This document shows positions 52,019 through 60,445 of a DNA stretch of 64,000 nt, piece after piece. How positions within the stretch are numbered: the stretch's first letter is position 1; every line of letters begins with the position of its first letter. A program made the position numbers and the translations under genes. The DNA is from Streptomyces sp. SS1-1. Lineage in GTDB: Bacteria; Actinomycetota; Actinomycetes; Streptomycetales; Streptomycetaceae. The notes beneath the pieces are model-generated. The model made no database searches, was not told the DNA's origin, and saw only the letters and a program-made list of their open reading frames with translations. The stretch is taken from positions 2,480,001 to 2,544,000 of the forward strand of contig NZ_WBXN01000004.1 of assembly GCF_008973465.1 (NCBI RefSeq), read 5' to 3'.

Positions 52019-52460
52019 CCGCCCGGCCTTCTCACGCGCCGGCGGGCCGGCGAGAGCCGGCTCCGGAAATTTTGAGACTCTGATCCGGTTCCCGGCGGCC
52101 GAAGCGCGGCGGCAGGCCCTGGACGCTGGAAACGGACCCGCAATTCCAGCTCCGTGGACGACGGGCCGCCGGCCGACCGGCACCCCGTGAACCAACTCTC
52201 CGGCCCACCGGCCCTCCCCTTGCCGGTGGGCCGGACGCGTGTCGCCCATCGGGCCGTGAGCGGAGCCATATTCGACCCTCTCCGCCAATAGCACGGACGG
52301 CCCCGGAATGAGCCTAAAGCGGTCCGTGCCGCACGGCGCGCTCATTGAGCCATCCGAAGGAATCTCTGCGCGTTTGATTGTTCTCGCCGTGACTTATGCG
52401 TGCATATACGGGTTTCCTTTTCGTAAGCGTGCGCAACCGTGAATTCAGGAAGGAACCGAG
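52019..52460. other. 442-nt region between secreted-protein genes
   Basis: It contains a GCCGGC/GCCGGC hairpin at 52046-52061, the 14-bp terminator described separately, and a -10-like CATATA/TATACG around 52403-52410 for the next gene. No reading frame with coding bias is present. Confidence 0.4.
52199..52235 (+). terminator. 14-bp stem after secreted protein A
   Basis: TCCGGCCCACCGGC (52199-52212) and GCCGGTGGGCCGGA (52222-52235) form a perfect stem around a 9-nt loop. Some 180 nt from the upstream stop, it isolates the downstream pair. Confidence 0.65.
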
Positions 52461-52811
52461 TTGCCCAGGAAGTTCGCGGTCATCACGGCCCTCGCCCTCA
52501 GCACCGTCGTCGGCAGCGCCGGCATCGCCTCCGCCGGCGGCAGCTACGGCGGCGACGGCTCCACCAGCTCCAGCACCACCGTCAAGGGCGGGAGCGGCTT
52601 CTCCTCGTCGCCGGTCGTCGTGAACGCGCCGCAGCAGGGCGTTCTGATCGCCAACGGCACCCTCGTCGACCTTCGCTGCGCCGTGCCGTGGTCCAACGGT
52701 GCCGCCGTCATCGCGGCCGCCGTCGCGCCCGACTCGCACTACGTCGGCTGCAACACCGGCAAGGTCGAGCAGGGCCGCAAGGCCGTCCACGGCGGCGGCC
52801 TGCTCTTCTGA
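52461..52811 (+). CDS. secreted protein B1, tandem paralogue
   Basis: 116 residues from TTG 52461 with GAAGGA about 7 nt upstream. A signal peptide (FAVITALALSTVVGSAGIAS) precedes a mature part with TTVKGGSGFSSSPVVVN, PQQGVLIANGTLVD, two Cys (LRCAVP, GCNTGK) probably in a disulfide, and the end VHGGGLLF. The next gene encodes a copy with the same core, 62 nt on. I recognise no family: it lacks the chaplin and rodlin motifs. It is a candidate surface or developmental protein of aerial hyphae, which is inference only. Confidence 0.75.
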   Translation: MPRKFAVITALALSTVVGSAGIASAGGSYGGDGSTSSSTTVKGGSGFSSSPVVVNAPQQGVLIANGTLVDLRCAVPWSNGAAVIAAAVAPDSHYVGCNTGKVEQGRKAVHGGGLLF

Positions 52812-52872
52812 CTCCTGCTCCGACCGCGTCGCAGCAGGTAAAACCACAACGCAGCCAGGAAAGGCTCAGCAC

Positions 52873-53193
52873 ATGCGCAACAAGGTTACGGCCATTTCCG
52901 CGGTCGCCGCGGGCATCGTCCTCGCGACCGCCGGCTCCGCCGCGGCCGACAACGACACGACCACCGTCAAGGGCGGCAGCGGTTTCTCGTCCTCCCCGGT
53001 CGTCGTGAACGAGCCGCAGCAGGGCGTCATCGTCCTCAACGGCACCGCTGTGGACGGCCGTTGCATCGCCCCGTGGTCGAACGGTGCCGTCCTCGGCGCC
53101 GTCATCGCCCCGAACTCGAAGTACTCCGGCTGCAACACCGGAAAGATCGAGCAGGGTCGCGACTCGGTGCACCTGGGCGGCCTGCTGTTCTGA
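52873..53193 (+). CDS. secreted protein B2, tandem paralogue
   Basis: 106 residues from ATG 52873, RBS AGGAAAGG. Signal peptide (ISAVAAGIVLATAGSAAA) then the core TTVKGGSGFSSSPVVVN, PQQGVIVLNGTAVDG, RCIAPWSNGA, GCNTGKIEQGR and VHLGGLLF. These match the upstream protein nearly residue for residue, with a shorter, less Ser-rich N-terminus. Both Cys are conserved. The tight pairing suggests a recent duplication or a heteromer. Two hairpins follow. Confidence 0.78.
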   Translation: MRNKVTAISAVAAGIVLATAGSAAADNDTTTVKGGSGFSSSPVVVNEPQQGVIVLNGTAVDGRCIAPWSNGAVLGAVIAPNSKYSGCNTGKIEQGRDSVHLGGLLF

Positions 53194-53219
53194 GCGGTCC
53201 GTTCTGAGCACAGCGTCGT

Positions 53220-53258
53220 CCGATGGCGGTCCCCGGTTCTCCGGTGGGCCGCCATCGG
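53220..53258 (+). terminator. first hairpin after B2
   Basis: CCGATGGCGG (53220-53229) pairs with CCGCCATCGG (53249-53258), a 10-bp stem with a 19-nt loop, 27 nt after the stop. Confidence 0.55.
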
Positions 53259-53285
53259 CGTGTTCAGGTACTCCCCCTGCATGCC

Positions 53286-53323
53286 GAAGGGGCCGGCTCC
53301 GTGGATGCGGAGCCGGCCCCTTC
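53286..53323. terminator. 16-bp bidirectional terminator
   Basis: A perfect 16-bp stem (53286-53301 with 53308-53323, starting GAAGGGGCCGG) closes a 6-nt loop TGGATG, between the converging B2 gene and the next minus-strand gene. Confidence 0.8.
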
Positions 53324-53349
53324 GCGTCGCGCCGGACGACGCGGCGACG

Positions 53350-53631
53350 TCACTTGTTGATCGGGAGACCACCGAGCAGCTTGCCGTCGACCGGGTTCGG
53401 CAGGGTGCCGCCGAAGACCGGGGTCTTCACGACGCCGGAGTCCTGGACATTGGCCTTCACCTTCTCCGCCGTGCGCTGCACGTTCTGCGTGGCGGAGGGA
53501 AGGCTCCGGGTGACCGCCGTGCCGTTGTCGGCGATTCCCTTCCCCGGCATGTTCACGGCGGAGGCGGGAACAGCGGCGCCGGCGATCGCGAGCGATCCGG
53601 CGACCACGGCGGCAGCCTTCAGGTTCTTCAT
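53350..53631 (-). CDS. small secreted protein C
   Basis: 93 residues from ATG 53631 (ATG 53634 adjacent), RBS GGAAAGG. Signal peptide (KAAAVVAGSLAIAGAAVPAS) then a mature part of about 68 residues without Cys: MPGKGIADNGTAVTRSLP, TQNVQRTAEKVKANVQ, and a C-terminus TLPNPVDGKLLGGLPINK. Unrecognised. Its LGGLP ending loosely recalls the GGLLF ending of B1/B2, though not enough to claim homology. Confidence 0.72.
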   Translation of the reverse strand: MKNLKAAAVVAGSLAIAGAAVPASAVNMPGKGIADNGTAVTRSLPSATQNVQRTAEKVKANVQDSGVVKTPVFGGTLPNPVDGKLLGGLPINK

Positions 53632-53793
53632 CATGTGCCTTTCCAGTGAATCCGTATGTCGTTCTCCTGGGCTAACGACACGGGAACTCGGCGGAAACTC
53701 CGCGGTCGTCAAGTTCCTGGAACTCATACGAAAAGACCCGTCGGCCCGGCGGGGGCCGGTCCGACGGGCCGTGGAATCGGCGGCTGCTTCGCC

Positions 53794-54456
53794 TCAGGCA
53801 CCGGTCCCGGTCTCGGTCTCGGTCTCGGCGGGCGGCAGGCCGGGCAGACGCGCGGCGGGCAGGCCCCGGTCGAGCAGGGTGGCGACGGAGACGTCCACGA
53901 GCTTCTTCACCACGTCGTCGGCCGCCGGGTCCACCTGCTCGGTCCCGCCCGACAGCAGGGCGGCCAGGAGGTCGTCCACGGCCTTGCCCAGGGCGTCGAG
54001 GGCGCCCGGTGTGAGGTTCGAGGCGGTGGCCTCCGTGCCCACGCCGGCCTCGGCGAGGGCCTCCTCGCGTGCCTTCGCGGCCTCCTCGCGGGCCTGTTCC
54101 GCCTGCTCACGGGCGGCCGCCAGCTCCTTCCGCGCCTCGGCCAGCGCCTCCTCGCGGGCCTGGGCGACGGCCTCCCGGGCCGCGTCGGCGAGCTTCTTCG
54201 CCTCCGCCGCGGTGAGCGGGTCGTCGTCCGCGGCGAGCGCGGAGTCCAGCAGCCGGGTCACCGGGGTCAGGACGGTGCCGAGTCCGGCCAGCGCACCGGT
54301 CTGCCCCCGCAGCACCGCCCGCTGGTCCGTGGCTGCCGTCCGGGAGGCGGGGCGGGTGTCGTCGGGGCCGGCGGCGAGGGCGGGCGCCACCGCCCCCAGA
54401 AGGAGAGCCGCGCACAGGGCCGAGGAGGCGATGTGCCGGGTGGTCGGAGCACGCAA
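53794..54456 (-). CDS. secreted helical coiled-coil protein
   Basis: 220 residues from TTG 54456 (RBS GGAGGG, 8 nt). Signal peptide (HIASSALCAALLLGAVAPAL) then an extracytoplasmic protein dominated by a long Ala/Glu/Arg coiled coil (AREEALAEARKELAAAREQA, EEAAKAREEALAEAG) flanked by a leucine-rich region (VLTPVTRLLDSALA) and a C-terminal helical domain (ALDALGKAVDDLLAALL). No enzyme motif and no Cys. A structural or filament-forming role is a guess. It is the last gene before the exopolysaccharide control region. Confidence 0.72.
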   Translation of the reverse strand: MRAPTTRHIASSALCAALLLGAVAPALAAGPDDTRPASRTAATDQRAVLRGQTGALAGLGTVLTPVTRLLDSALAADDDPLTAAEAKKLADAAREAVAQAREEALAEARKELAAAREQAEQAREEAAKAREEALAEAGVGTEATASNLTPGALDALGKAVDDLLAALLSGGTEQVDPAADDVVKKLVDVSVATLLDRGLPAARLPGLPPAETETETGTGA

Positions 54457-54825
54457 TGGAGTTTCCCTCCGGCGAGTTTCGGGTCGTGCGATCACCGTCT
54501 CCGCCGTCGGCCGGGCTGTCGAATTCGGCGGCACCGAACAGGGCACGGGACCTGCTGATCGGGTGGACGCCGTAAACCATCCGGAGCGCGGCTCCAAACG
54601 GGTGGTCCGCCACGGGAAACCGCTCGGGAAACGGGTCCGCTCCACGATCGCCGACCCTATCGGCGATAAATATGGATAAGTGGCTGGTGCTGTTCATCTC
54701 ATGTGTCCAAAAGGCCGTTTGGAGCACAGGGACCGGTGAACAGGTGCGGAATCTTACAGCGGGGACGCGCGCCACACATTCGTGTTGCTGGTTCGGACTC
54801 TTTTCTGCGGAAGGGCAGCCTCGTC
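54457..54825. promoter_or_regulatory. control region of the exopolysaccharide operon
   Basis: 369 nt between divergent genes, noticeably AT-richer in its middle. ATCGCCGA (54647-54654) and TCGGCGAT (54660-54667) are perfect inverted repeats spaced by CCCTA, followed at once by an AT-rich run with TAAATATGG. Two CGGGAAAC copies lie near 54613 and 54625. The inverted repeat is a candidate operator for the operon that starts at 54826. Confidence 0.5.
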
Positions 54826-55965
54826 ATGCGCGTTGTGCCGCACATCCTGCATGTCGCCCAGCCCGTCGAGGGCGGTGTGGCGCGGGTCGTGGCGGACCTG
54901 GCGGCGGCTCAGCTCGCGGCCGGCTGGCGGGTGACGGTGGCCGCTCCGCCCGGCGGCACCCTGACGGACACACTGACCGCGTCGGGCTGCGCCGTACGGC
55001 GCTGGGACGCGACCCGTGCTCCGGGGCCCCGGCTGCCCGGGGAGGTGGGGCGGCTCGCGCGGCTGGTGCGGGAGCTGCGGCCCGATCTGGTGCACGCGCA
55101 CAGCGCGAAGGCGGGACTCGCCGCCCGGCTGGCGGTGCGCGGCGCCCTGCCGACCGTGTTCCAGCCGCACGCCTGGTCGTTCGAGGCCGCCGGTCCCGTC
55201 GTGAACCGGATGGCGCTGGGCTGGGAGCGGTGGGGGGCGCGGTGGGCGGCGCGGGTGGTGTGTGTGAGCGAGGCCGAACGGCGCACCGGGCGGCGGCACG
55301 GGATCCGGGCCGAGTGGCGGGTGGTCCCCAACGGGGTGGACACCGAGCGGTTCCGGCCGGAGGGCGGGAGGGCGGACGCGGAGGGCGGGCCGCTGGTGGT
55401 GTGCGTGGGCCGGCTGTGCCGTCAGAAGGGGCAGGACGTGCTCCTCGCCTCCTGGCCGGAGGTGGTGCGGCGGGTGCCGGGCGCCCGGCTGGTGCTGGTC
55501 GGTGACGGTCCGGACGGGGAGCGGCTGCGGCGCGGCGCGCCCGCGTCGGTGCGGTTCGCGGGGGCCGTGGCGGACGCCGCGCCCTGGTACCGGGCCGCCG
55601 ACGTCGTCGTCCTGCCGTCCCGCTGGGAGGGGATGGCGCTGGCGCCGCTGGAGGCGATGGCGTGCGGCCGGCCGGTCGTGGTGACGGACGTGGACGGGGC
55701 CCGCGAGAGCCTGCCGTCCGCTGCGCGCGCGGCCTGCCTGGTGCCGCCGGACGACCCCGGGGGGCTGGCCCGGGCGCTCACGGCGCTGCTGCTCGACGCG
55801 CCGCTGCGCGCGGAGCTCGGCGCGCTGGCCCGGGCGCACACGCTCGCCGCCCACGATCTGCGGCGCGCCACGGATGCCGTGACCGACGTGTACCGCGAGC
55901 TGCTCGGTGGTCCCACCGCGCCGGTCGTCGGACCTTACGAGGGCAGGAAGTGCATCACCACATGA
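54826..55965 (+). CDS. GT4 glycosyltransferase
   Basis: 379 residues from ATG 54826. GT-B fold, family 4: acceptor-binding N-terminal half (ILHVAQPVEGGVARVVADLA, LVHAHSAKAGLAARL), and donor-binding C-terminal motif (VVVLPSRWEGMALAPLEAMA) with E-x7-E. It transfers a sugar from a nucleotide sugar, with retention, onto a growing chain at the cytoplasmic side. It is the first gene of a same-strand operon with a 4-nt overlap to the phosphoglycosyltransferase gene. Confidence 0.9.
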   Translation: MRVVPHILHVAQPVEGGVARVVADLAAAQLAAGWRVTVAAPPGGTLTDTLTASGCAVRRWDATRAPGPRLPGEVGRLARLVRELRPDLVHAHSAKAGLAARLAVRGALPTVFQPHAWSFEAAGPVVNRMALGWERWGARWAARVVCVSEAERRTGRRHGIRAEWRVVPNGVDTERFRPEGGRADAEGGPLVVCVGRLCRQKGQDVLLASWPEVVRRVPGARLVLVGDGPDGERLRRGAPASVRFAGAVADAAPWYRAADVVVLPSRWEGMALAPLEAMACGRPVVVTDVDGARESLPSAARAACLVPPDDPGGLARALTALLLDAPLRAELGALARAHTLAAHDLRRATDAVTDVYRELLGGPTAPVVGPYEGRKCITT

Positions 55966-57416
55966 CCGCGGAAAGCTTCGTCGCCTCGCCCGCGGGGCAG
56001 CACCGGGCGCCCGAGGGCGCCCTCTCCGTTCCGGCCCCCGGCGGGCTCCCCGGCGGACGGGGGCCGGCCGCCGGGCGCGGGCCGCGCCGCCGTCGGCCGG
56101 ACGCCCGGCTGTCGCTGTGGTTCTCCGACGGCGTCGCGGTCCTCGCGGGGGCGCTGACGCTGCCCGCCGCGCACCGGGATCCGCTGGTCCTCGCCGTGCT
56201 GGCGGCCGGGGTGCTGGCGCTGAACCGGTGGGCGGGGCTGTACGACACCTCGCTGGTCCGGGGGGCGCTGGACGACGTGCCGGCCGTCTGCGGCCGGATC
56301 GCGGTCGGCTGGGCGGTGGTGGCGGCGCTGTCGCCGCGGTCGCTGTCGCCGTCGGCCCTGATCGCCGTCGTCGCCGTGCACGGTGTGACGGCGTGCGCGG
56401 GCCGGGCGGTGGTGCAGGGGCTGCGGCGCCGGGCGCTGCGGCGGCGGCCGTGTCCGGCGCTGGTCGTCGGTCCCGTGGCGACGGCACGGCAGGTGGCGGC
56501 CGCGCTGCTGCGCCGCCCGGATTGCGGGGTGCGGCCGGTCGGGCTGGTCGCCGACGGGCCGGACGAGCGCGGTGACGCGGCCGGCGAGCCGGGGCTGCCG
56601 GTGTGTGCGTCGGCCCTGGAGGCACGGCGGGCGGTGGTCCGTGACGGGGTCGGGGCGGTGCTGGTCGTGGGGGCCGCGACCCGGGTGGAGCAGGCGGCGC
56701 TGCTGCGGGCGCTGGCCGCGTCGGGGTGCGCGCTGTGGGAGCTGGACGCCGACCGCGGGCCGTACGGTCTGGGCGGGCGGACCGGGCATCTGGCCGGGTT
56801 CCCGCGCAGGCCGCTGCGGCAGGAGGACGGACGCCGGCCGGGCGCGGGCCTCAAGCGGCTGCTGGACGTGCTGCTGTCGGGCGCGCTGCTGGTGCTGACC
56901 GGTCCGGTGCTGCTGGGGTGCGCGCTGGTGCTGCGGGTCATGGACGGGCCCGGCGTCGTCTTCCGGCAGGAGCGGATCGGGCGCGACGGGCGGCCGTTCA
57001 CGATGCTGAAGCTGCGCACGCACCGGCCCGCCAGCGAGCACGAGGCGGCGACCCGCTGGAGCGTGGCGAACCAGCAGGACATGAGCCGTTTCTGCCACTT
57101 CCTGCGCCGTACCTCGCTGGACGAGCTGCTCCAGCTGTGGAACGTCTTCCGCGGGGACATGAGCCTGGTCGGGCCGCGGCCCGAACGGCCGTACTTCGTG
57201 GAGCGGTTCAGCCAGGCCCACCCCGGCTATCCGGCGCGGCACCGGATGCGCACCGGGATCACCGGGCTGGCGCAGATCAACGGGCTGCGCGGCGACACCT
57301 CGATCGAGGACCGGGCCCGCTACGACAACGCCTACATCGACGACTGGTCGCTGTGGCAGGACGTCTGCATCCTGCTGCGCACGGCGGCCCAGTTCGTCCG
57401 GCCGACGGGGAGCTGA
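55962..57416 (+). CDS. polyprenyl-phosphate glycosylphosphotransferase (EPS initiation)
   Basis: 484 residues. N-terminal membrane helices (DGVAVLAGALTLPAAHRDPL onward) and a CoA-binding-like domain precede the bacterial sugar transferase domain. That domain has KRLLDVLLSGALLVLTGPVL, FTMLKLRTHR, RRTSLDELLQLWNVFRGDMS, LVGPRPERPYFV and ITGLAQINGLRG. It starts polymer synthesis by attaching a sugar-1-phosphate to undecaprenyl phosphate in the inner membrane (WbaP/CpsE type). The DE pair in SLDELLQLWN is the catalytic signature. Overlaps the preceding GT4 gene. Confidence 0.92.
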   Translation: MTAESFVASPAGQHRAPEGALSVPAPGGLPGGRGPAAGRGPRRRRPDARLSLWFSDGVAVLAGALTLPAAHRDPLVLAVLAAGVLALNRWAGLYDTSLVRGALDDVPAVCGRIAVGWAVVAALSPRSLSPSALIAVVAVHGVTACAGRAVVQGLRRRALRRRPCPALVVGPVATARQVAAALLRRPDCGVRPVGLVADGPDERGDAAGEPGLPVCASALEARRAVVRDGVGAVLVVGAATRVEQAALLRALAASGCALWELDADRGPYGLGGRTGHLAGFPRRPLRQEDGRRPGAGLKRLLDVLLSGALLVLTGPVLLGCALVLRVMDGPGVVFRQERIGRDGRPFTMLKLRTHRPASEHEAATRWSVANQQDMSRFCHFLRRTSLDELLQLWNVFRGDMSLVGPRPERPYFVERFSQAHPGYPARHRMRTGITGLAQINGLRGDTSIEDRARYDNAYIDDWSLWQDVCILLRTAAQFVRPTGS

Positions 57417-57422
57417 GCCTCG

Positions 57423-58760
57423 ATGACGACGTCTCCCGAGGTCCTCACCCGGATCACGCCCCCGCCGCCGGTGCCGCCCAGGCTGCGCCCGGTCCTGCCG
57501 CTGCTGCCCGTCCTGCCGGTCGTGGCGATCGTCGTGCTGCTCGGGCTGCCGGTCCGGGCGGGCGGTTCCGTCACCCCGGCCGACGCGGCCTCGGCGCTGG
57601 CCGTGCTGTGTGCCGTCGGGCAGGCGGTGGTGCGCGGGCGGCGGCCGCTGTCCCGGACGGCCGTGCTGGTGCTCGGGCTGCCGGTGGTGGGCATCGCGCT
57701 GGCCGCGACGGGCGCGGCGACCTCCGGGGACGCGCTGACCGGACTGGCCCGGCACCTCCAGGTGTTCGTGCTGATCCCGGTCGCGGTGACGCTGCTGGTG
57801 CGCGACCGGCGCGGGGCGCGGCTGCTGCTGTGGTCGCTGGTCGGCCTGGCGCTGTGGCAGGGCGGGATCGGCGTCAAGCAGTATCTGACGGGCACCGGGG
57901 CGTCGTACCAGGGCGCGTTCGTCCGGGCCGTGGGGACGTTCGGGCCGTCGGACGTGATGGGGATGGCGAACGTCGTGGCGCTCGGCGTGGTGGCCGCGAC
58001 CGGGCTGGCGCTCGGCGCGCGGTCGGTGCGGCAGCGGCTGGTGACGGCCGGGTGCGCGGCGGTGCTGCTGGTGCCGCTCGCCGTGTCGTTCAGCCGGGGC
58101 GCGTGGATCGCCACGGCGGTGACCTGCGCGGTCGTCCTGCTGCTGGCCGGGGTGCGGCGGGCGGCGAAGGTGTTCGCCGCCGTCGTCGCGGCGGCCGTGG
58201 TGCTGGTGGGCGGGTTCGGGGTGGGCGCGGCGGCCCTGGAGGAGCGGCTGACCAGCATCACGCAGGTCACCGACGCGCCGGACCAGTCGGTCGTCGACCG
58301 GTACACGATGTGGGCGGCCGCGACGGACATGTGGAGCGCGCACCCGCTGACCGGGGTGGGCCTGAAGGGCTTCCCCGCGCACCGCGACGGGCACGCCTCG
58401 CTGGCGCTGTCGTCGGGCAGCGACACCGAGGGCGCCGGGCAGGCGTTCGTGCGGCAGCCGCTGCTGTCGCCGCACAACATGTATCTGCTGCTGCTGAGCG
58501 AGCAGGGGCTGCTGGGCGTGGTCACGGTCGCGGGCAGCTGGCTGGCGCTGCTGGTGTGCGCGCTGCGCCGGCTGCGGCGCGGCGCGGGCGGCGTCCGGGA
58601 CTGCGCGCTGGCGGCCTGCGGGCTGCTGCTGTGGCAGCTGGTCAACTTCCTGTACGCCGACATCGGCGGGCCGTCCACCGTGCTGACGGCGATCTGCCTC
58701 GGGCTGGCCGCCTGGTGGGCGCTGTCCGGGGACGCGGCCCGGGAAGCGGGGGCCCGGTGA
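57423..58760 (+). CDS. O-antigen ligase/polymerase-like protein (Wzy)
   Basis: 445 residues with about twelve hydrophobic helices and a large loop near residues 290-360. The Wzy/O-antigen-ligase signature region is FSRGAWIATAVT (conserved Arg) and HPLTGVGLKGFP, with H-N-x-Y-L (SPHNMYLLLLSEQG). It would polymerise lipid-linked repeat units on the outer membrane face. The stop overlaps the flippase GTG by 4 nt. Confidence 0.87.
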   Translation: MTTSPEVLTRITPPPPVPPRLRPVLPLLPVLPVVAIVVLLGLPVRAGGSVTPADAASALAVLCAVGQAVVRGRRPLSRTAVLVLGLPVVGIALAATGAATSGDALTGLARHLQVFVLIPVAVTLLVRDRRGARLLLWSLVGLALWQGGIGVKQYLTGTGASYQGAFVRAVGTFGPSDVMGMANVVALGVVAATGLALGARSVRQRLVTAGCAAVLLVPLAVSFSRGAWIATAVTCAVVLLLAGVRRAAKVFAAVVAAAVVLVGGFGVGAAALEERLTSITQVTDAPDQSVVDRYTMWAAATDMWSAHPLTGVGLKGFPAHRDGHASLALSSGSDTEGAGQAFVRQPLLSPHNMYLLLLSEQGLLGVVTVAGSWLALLVCALRRLRRGAGGVRDCALAACGLLLWQLVNFLYADIGGPSTVLTAICLGLAAWWALSGDAAREAGAR

Positions 58761-60445
58761 GGTCCCGCGCGGCGGAACGCCCGGACGCCCCCGCGGTCGA
58801 CGGTGTCCCGCGCCCGGCCGGTCCCACGCCGGACGGTGCGCCCCGCTCCCCCGGTGCCGTCTCGGGCCGTTTCCTCGCACGGGCGACGCTGCTGTCGGCC
58901 GCGCTGTCGATGGCCGCGGCGGTGCTCGGGCTCGGCCGGGACCAGACGCTCGCGCATCTCTTCGGCGCGGGGGCGGAGACCGACGCGTTCCTGGTGGCCT
59001 GGACGGTCCCGGAGATGGCGTCGACGCTGCTGATCGAGGACGGCATGGCGTTCGTGCTCGTACCGGCGTTCAGCCTGGCGCTCGCGCGGCGCGGGCGCCA
59101 GACGGCCGGGACCGACCCGGTGCGGGCCCTGGTGGCGTCCTCGCTGCCGCGGCTGTGCCTGGCCCTGGCCGGGGCGGCCGCGCTGTGCGTGCTCGGGGCT
59201 CCGCTGCTGGTGGCGGTGCTCGCGCCGGGGCTGTCCGACGCGTCGCTCGCGGTGGACTGCACCCGGCTGACCGGAACCTGTGTGCTGAGCTTCGGGCTGG
59301 CCGGGTACTGCAGCGCGGCGCTGCGCGCGCACCGCAGCTATCTCGCGCCGGGCGCCATCTACATCGCGTACAACGCGGTCATCATCGCGACGATGTTCGT
59401 GCTCGCCGCGCGCTGGGGTGTGCGGGCGGCGGCGCTCGGGGTCGCGCTCGGCGGCTGCGCCATGGCGCTCGCACAGGCGCCGTCGCTGTGGCGGCGCCTC
59501 GCGCGGCGGCCCGACGGGACCGGAGCCTGCGGGACGCCCGGTCAGGACCGGGGCGGGGTCCGGGCCTTCACGGTGGGCCTGGTGTGCGCGGTGCTGCTGT
59601 TCGCGGTGGGCCGGCAGTCACAGGTCCTCATCGAGCGGTACTTCGCCTCCGGGCTGCCGGCCGGTGCCATCTCGCACCTCAACTACGCGCAGAAGGTCGC
59701 CCAGTTGCCGATGTCGCTGGCGATGATGGTGTGCGTCGTGACCTTCCCGGTGGTGGCGCGGGCCGTCGCCGAGGGCGATGTCCGGCGGGCCCGGGACCGG
59801 GTCGAGCGGGACCTGGTGCTGATGGCCTGCGTCGTGCTGTTCGGCACGAGTGTCGTGGTGGCCTGCGCGCCGGCGATCGTGCAGCTGCTGTTCCAGCGGG
59901 GCGCGTTCACCGCCCAGGACACCGCCGCGACCGCCGCCGTGATGCGGGTGTACGCGCTCGGGCTGCTCGGGCACACCCTGGTGGGCGCGCTCGTGCGGTC
60001 GTACTTCTCGACGGGCCGCACCAGCTGGTACCCGCCGGCCGTCATGGGCATCGGCGCGGTCGCCACGATCGGGCTGAGCGCCTGGGCGGTGGGGCCGTGG
60101 GGGGCGCGCGGGATCGCCGCCGCCAACGCGGCCGGCATCACCCTGACCGCGCTGCTCCTGCTGCTCGGGCTGGGCCCGCAGTCGGTGCCGGTGCGGATCC
60201 CCCGGGTCGCCGGCGCGCTGGCCCGCCCGGTGGTCGCCGCCGTGGGCGCCGGCCTGGCCGGGCTGTCCGGCGCCGGTCTGGCCGACGACCCCGCGCTGTC
60301 CGCCGCCGCCGGCTGCGCCTGCGCGAGCGCCGTGTTCGTGGCGCTGGCGTGGCTCCTCGACGCGGCGGGCGTCCGCTCCCTGCTGCTTCCCGTCCCGCAT
60401 TCCGTCCGCAGCCCTCTCACACGAAAGCTCCGTCATGGTCGCTGA
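58757..60445 (+). CDS. MurJ/MviN-type lipid flippase (Wzx role)
   Basis: 562 residues from GTG 58757. A Pro-rich N-terminus is followed by about fourteen helices with MurJ-family sequence (FLARATLLSAALSMAAAVLG, LGRDQTLAHLFGAGAETDAF, GLPAGAISHLNYAQKVAQLP, SLAMMVCVVTFPVVAR). In this operon it should flip undecaprenyl-linked exopolysaccharide units rather than lipid II. It shares 11 nt with the next gene. Confidence 0.88.
   Translation: MRSRAAERPDAPAVDGVPRPAGPTPDGAPRSPGAVSGRFLARATLLSAALSMAAAVLGLGRDQTLAHLFGAGAETDAFLVAWTVPEMASTLLIEDGMAFVLVPAFSLALARRGRQTAGTDPVRALVASSLPRLCLALAGAAALCVLGAPLLVAVLAPGLSDASLAVDCTRLTGTCVLSFGLAGYCSAALRAHRSYLAPGAIYIAYNAVIIATMFVLAARWGVRAAALGVALGGCAMALAQAPSLWRRLARRPDGTGACGTPGQDRGGVRAFTVGLVCAVLLFAVGRQSQVLIERYFASGLPAGAISHLNYAQKVAQLPMSLAMMVCVVTFPVVARAVAEGDVRRARDRVERDLVLMACVVLFGTSVVVACAPAIVQLLFQRGAFTAQDTAATAAVMRVYALGLLGHTLVGALVRSYFSTGRTSWYPPAVMGIGAVATIGLSAWAVGPWGARGIAAANAAGITLTALLLLLGLGPQSVPVRIPRVAGALARPVVAAVGAGLAGLSGAGLADDPALSAAAGCACASAVFVALAWLLDAAGVRSLLLPVPHSVRSPLTRKLRHGR

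Noticed and set aside
52314..53372. Minus-strand frames opposite B1 and B2
   Set aside because: Antisense shadows of the secreted paralogues; the plus strand has signal peptides, RBSs and conserved paralogy.
56726..60445. 1239-residue plus-strand frame as a giant fusion protein
   Set aside because: The part before 58757 is an out-of-frame Arg/Ala-rich shadow of the phosphoglycosyltransferase and polymerase genes; only the MurJ part is real.
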